Origin: Mesorhizobium sp. C432A
GTDB lineage: Bacteria > Pseudomonadota > Alphaproteobacteria > Rhizobiales > Rhizobiaceae
NCBI RefSeq assembly: GCF_030323145.1
Contig: NZ_CP100470.1
Span: 2,025,001 to 2,089,000 of the forward strand
Direction: 5' to 3'
Length of the DNA stretch: 64,000 nt
Made by a program: the position numbers and the translations under genes. Positions within the stretch are counted from its first letter, which is position 1. Every line of letters begins with the position of its first letter. Positions 63,793 to 64,000 of this stretch are shown one piece after another. Under the pieces are notes generated by a model, which saw nothing but the letters and a program-made list of their open reading frames with translations, ran no database searches and was not told where the DNA came from.

Positions 63793-64000
63793 TTAGACCG
63801 AGCGGCCATCGAAGTCGAAAATCGACAGACCGGCAGCATCAATATCCGCAACGCAGTTGAGGTTGATGTAGGCGCTGCGTTCGCTGCCCTGACTGACATC
63901 CTCGGCAAAGGGATGGATGCCGCAGGTGCGGCAGAAGCGATGCGCCATTGCATGATTGCCGAATGTGTAGGTGCCGAGATCGTCGCCCCACGCCAGCACC
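63793..64000 (-). CDS. GFA/CENP-V-family protein, partial (N-terminus outside window)
   Basis: The C-terminal 68 or more residues of a glutathione-dependent formaldehyde-activating-like protein. AHRFCRTCGIHPF contains the zinc-binding Cys-x2-Cys pair and follows GTYTFGNHAM, typical of the family; the end is SIFDFDGRSV. The gene runs off the right edge of the window. Convergent with the SDR gene. Confidence 0.8.
   Translation of the reverse strand, partial: VLAWGDDLGTYTFGNHAMAHRFCRTCGIHPFAEDVSQGSERSAYINLNCVADIDAAGLSIFDFDGRSV

Overview
The window looks like chromosomal DNA of a GC-rich alphaproteobacterium of the Hyphomicrobiales, most likely Mesorhizobium or a close relative. This rests on the rRNA operon layout (23S, 5S, initiator tRNA), the density of ABC uptake operons, an IalB-family protein, and rhizobial-type palindromic intergenic repeats. 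The genus is inferred from family content; no database search was possible.

Layout. 1-2492: end of an rRNA operon (partial 23S, 5S, tRNA-fMet, two terminators). 2769-6839: SapC-family protein, a small DUF6916-like protein, a 2OG-Fe(II) oxygenase, a GNAT acetyltransferase and three tandem tail-collar (Mdp-type) proteins with no other phage genes. 6958-19929: one giant gene (about 4,320 residues) for an inverse-autotransporter-like outer-membrane protein with a beta-helix passenger built from five header-plus-helix modules and longer internal duplications. 20155-20703: IalB-family periplasmic protein.

20759-35490 is a two-armed, divergently transcribed cluster around a GntR regulator. The left arm has a PotABCD-like polyamine-type ABC transporter, a GT1 glycosyltransferase, three tandem cupins and an aldehyde dehydrogenase. 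The right arm has a second GT1 glycosyltransferase, a glutamine-synthetase-like gamma-glutamyl ligase, a PuuB-like FAD oxidase and a cytoplasmic gamma-glutamyltransferase. Together they read as a Puu-type gamma-glutamylated-amine catabolic route with two unexplained glycosyltransferases. This is the best candidate for an undescribed pathway here.

35513-45170 is a polyol/sugar-type locus: a MalEFGK-like transporter plus a 54-residue membrane protein on the minus strand, and divergently a TIM-barrel protein, FGGY kinase, glycerol-1-phosphate-dehydrogenase-like enzyme, HAD phosphatase and DeoR regulator. 45181-51154 is a Dpp/Opp-type peptide transporter operon with an ATC-hydrolase-like gene. 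One of its ATPase genes is split by a 158-bp palindromic element whose exact removal restores the frame; a second copy lies in the same operon. 51518-56157 holds an M24 peptidase, a cupin, the two halves of the Tm-1 protein as adjacent genes, and a TetR regulator. 56516-62169 is a second carbohydrate/polyol ABC transporter with two ATPases and a 73-residue membrane protein; its first permease gene has a one-base frameshift. The right edge holds a TetR regulator, a frameshifted SDR gene and a partial GFA-family gene.

A recurring regulatory pattern is that every solute-binding-protein gene is followed by a strong stem-loop or large palindrome before the downstream permease genes.
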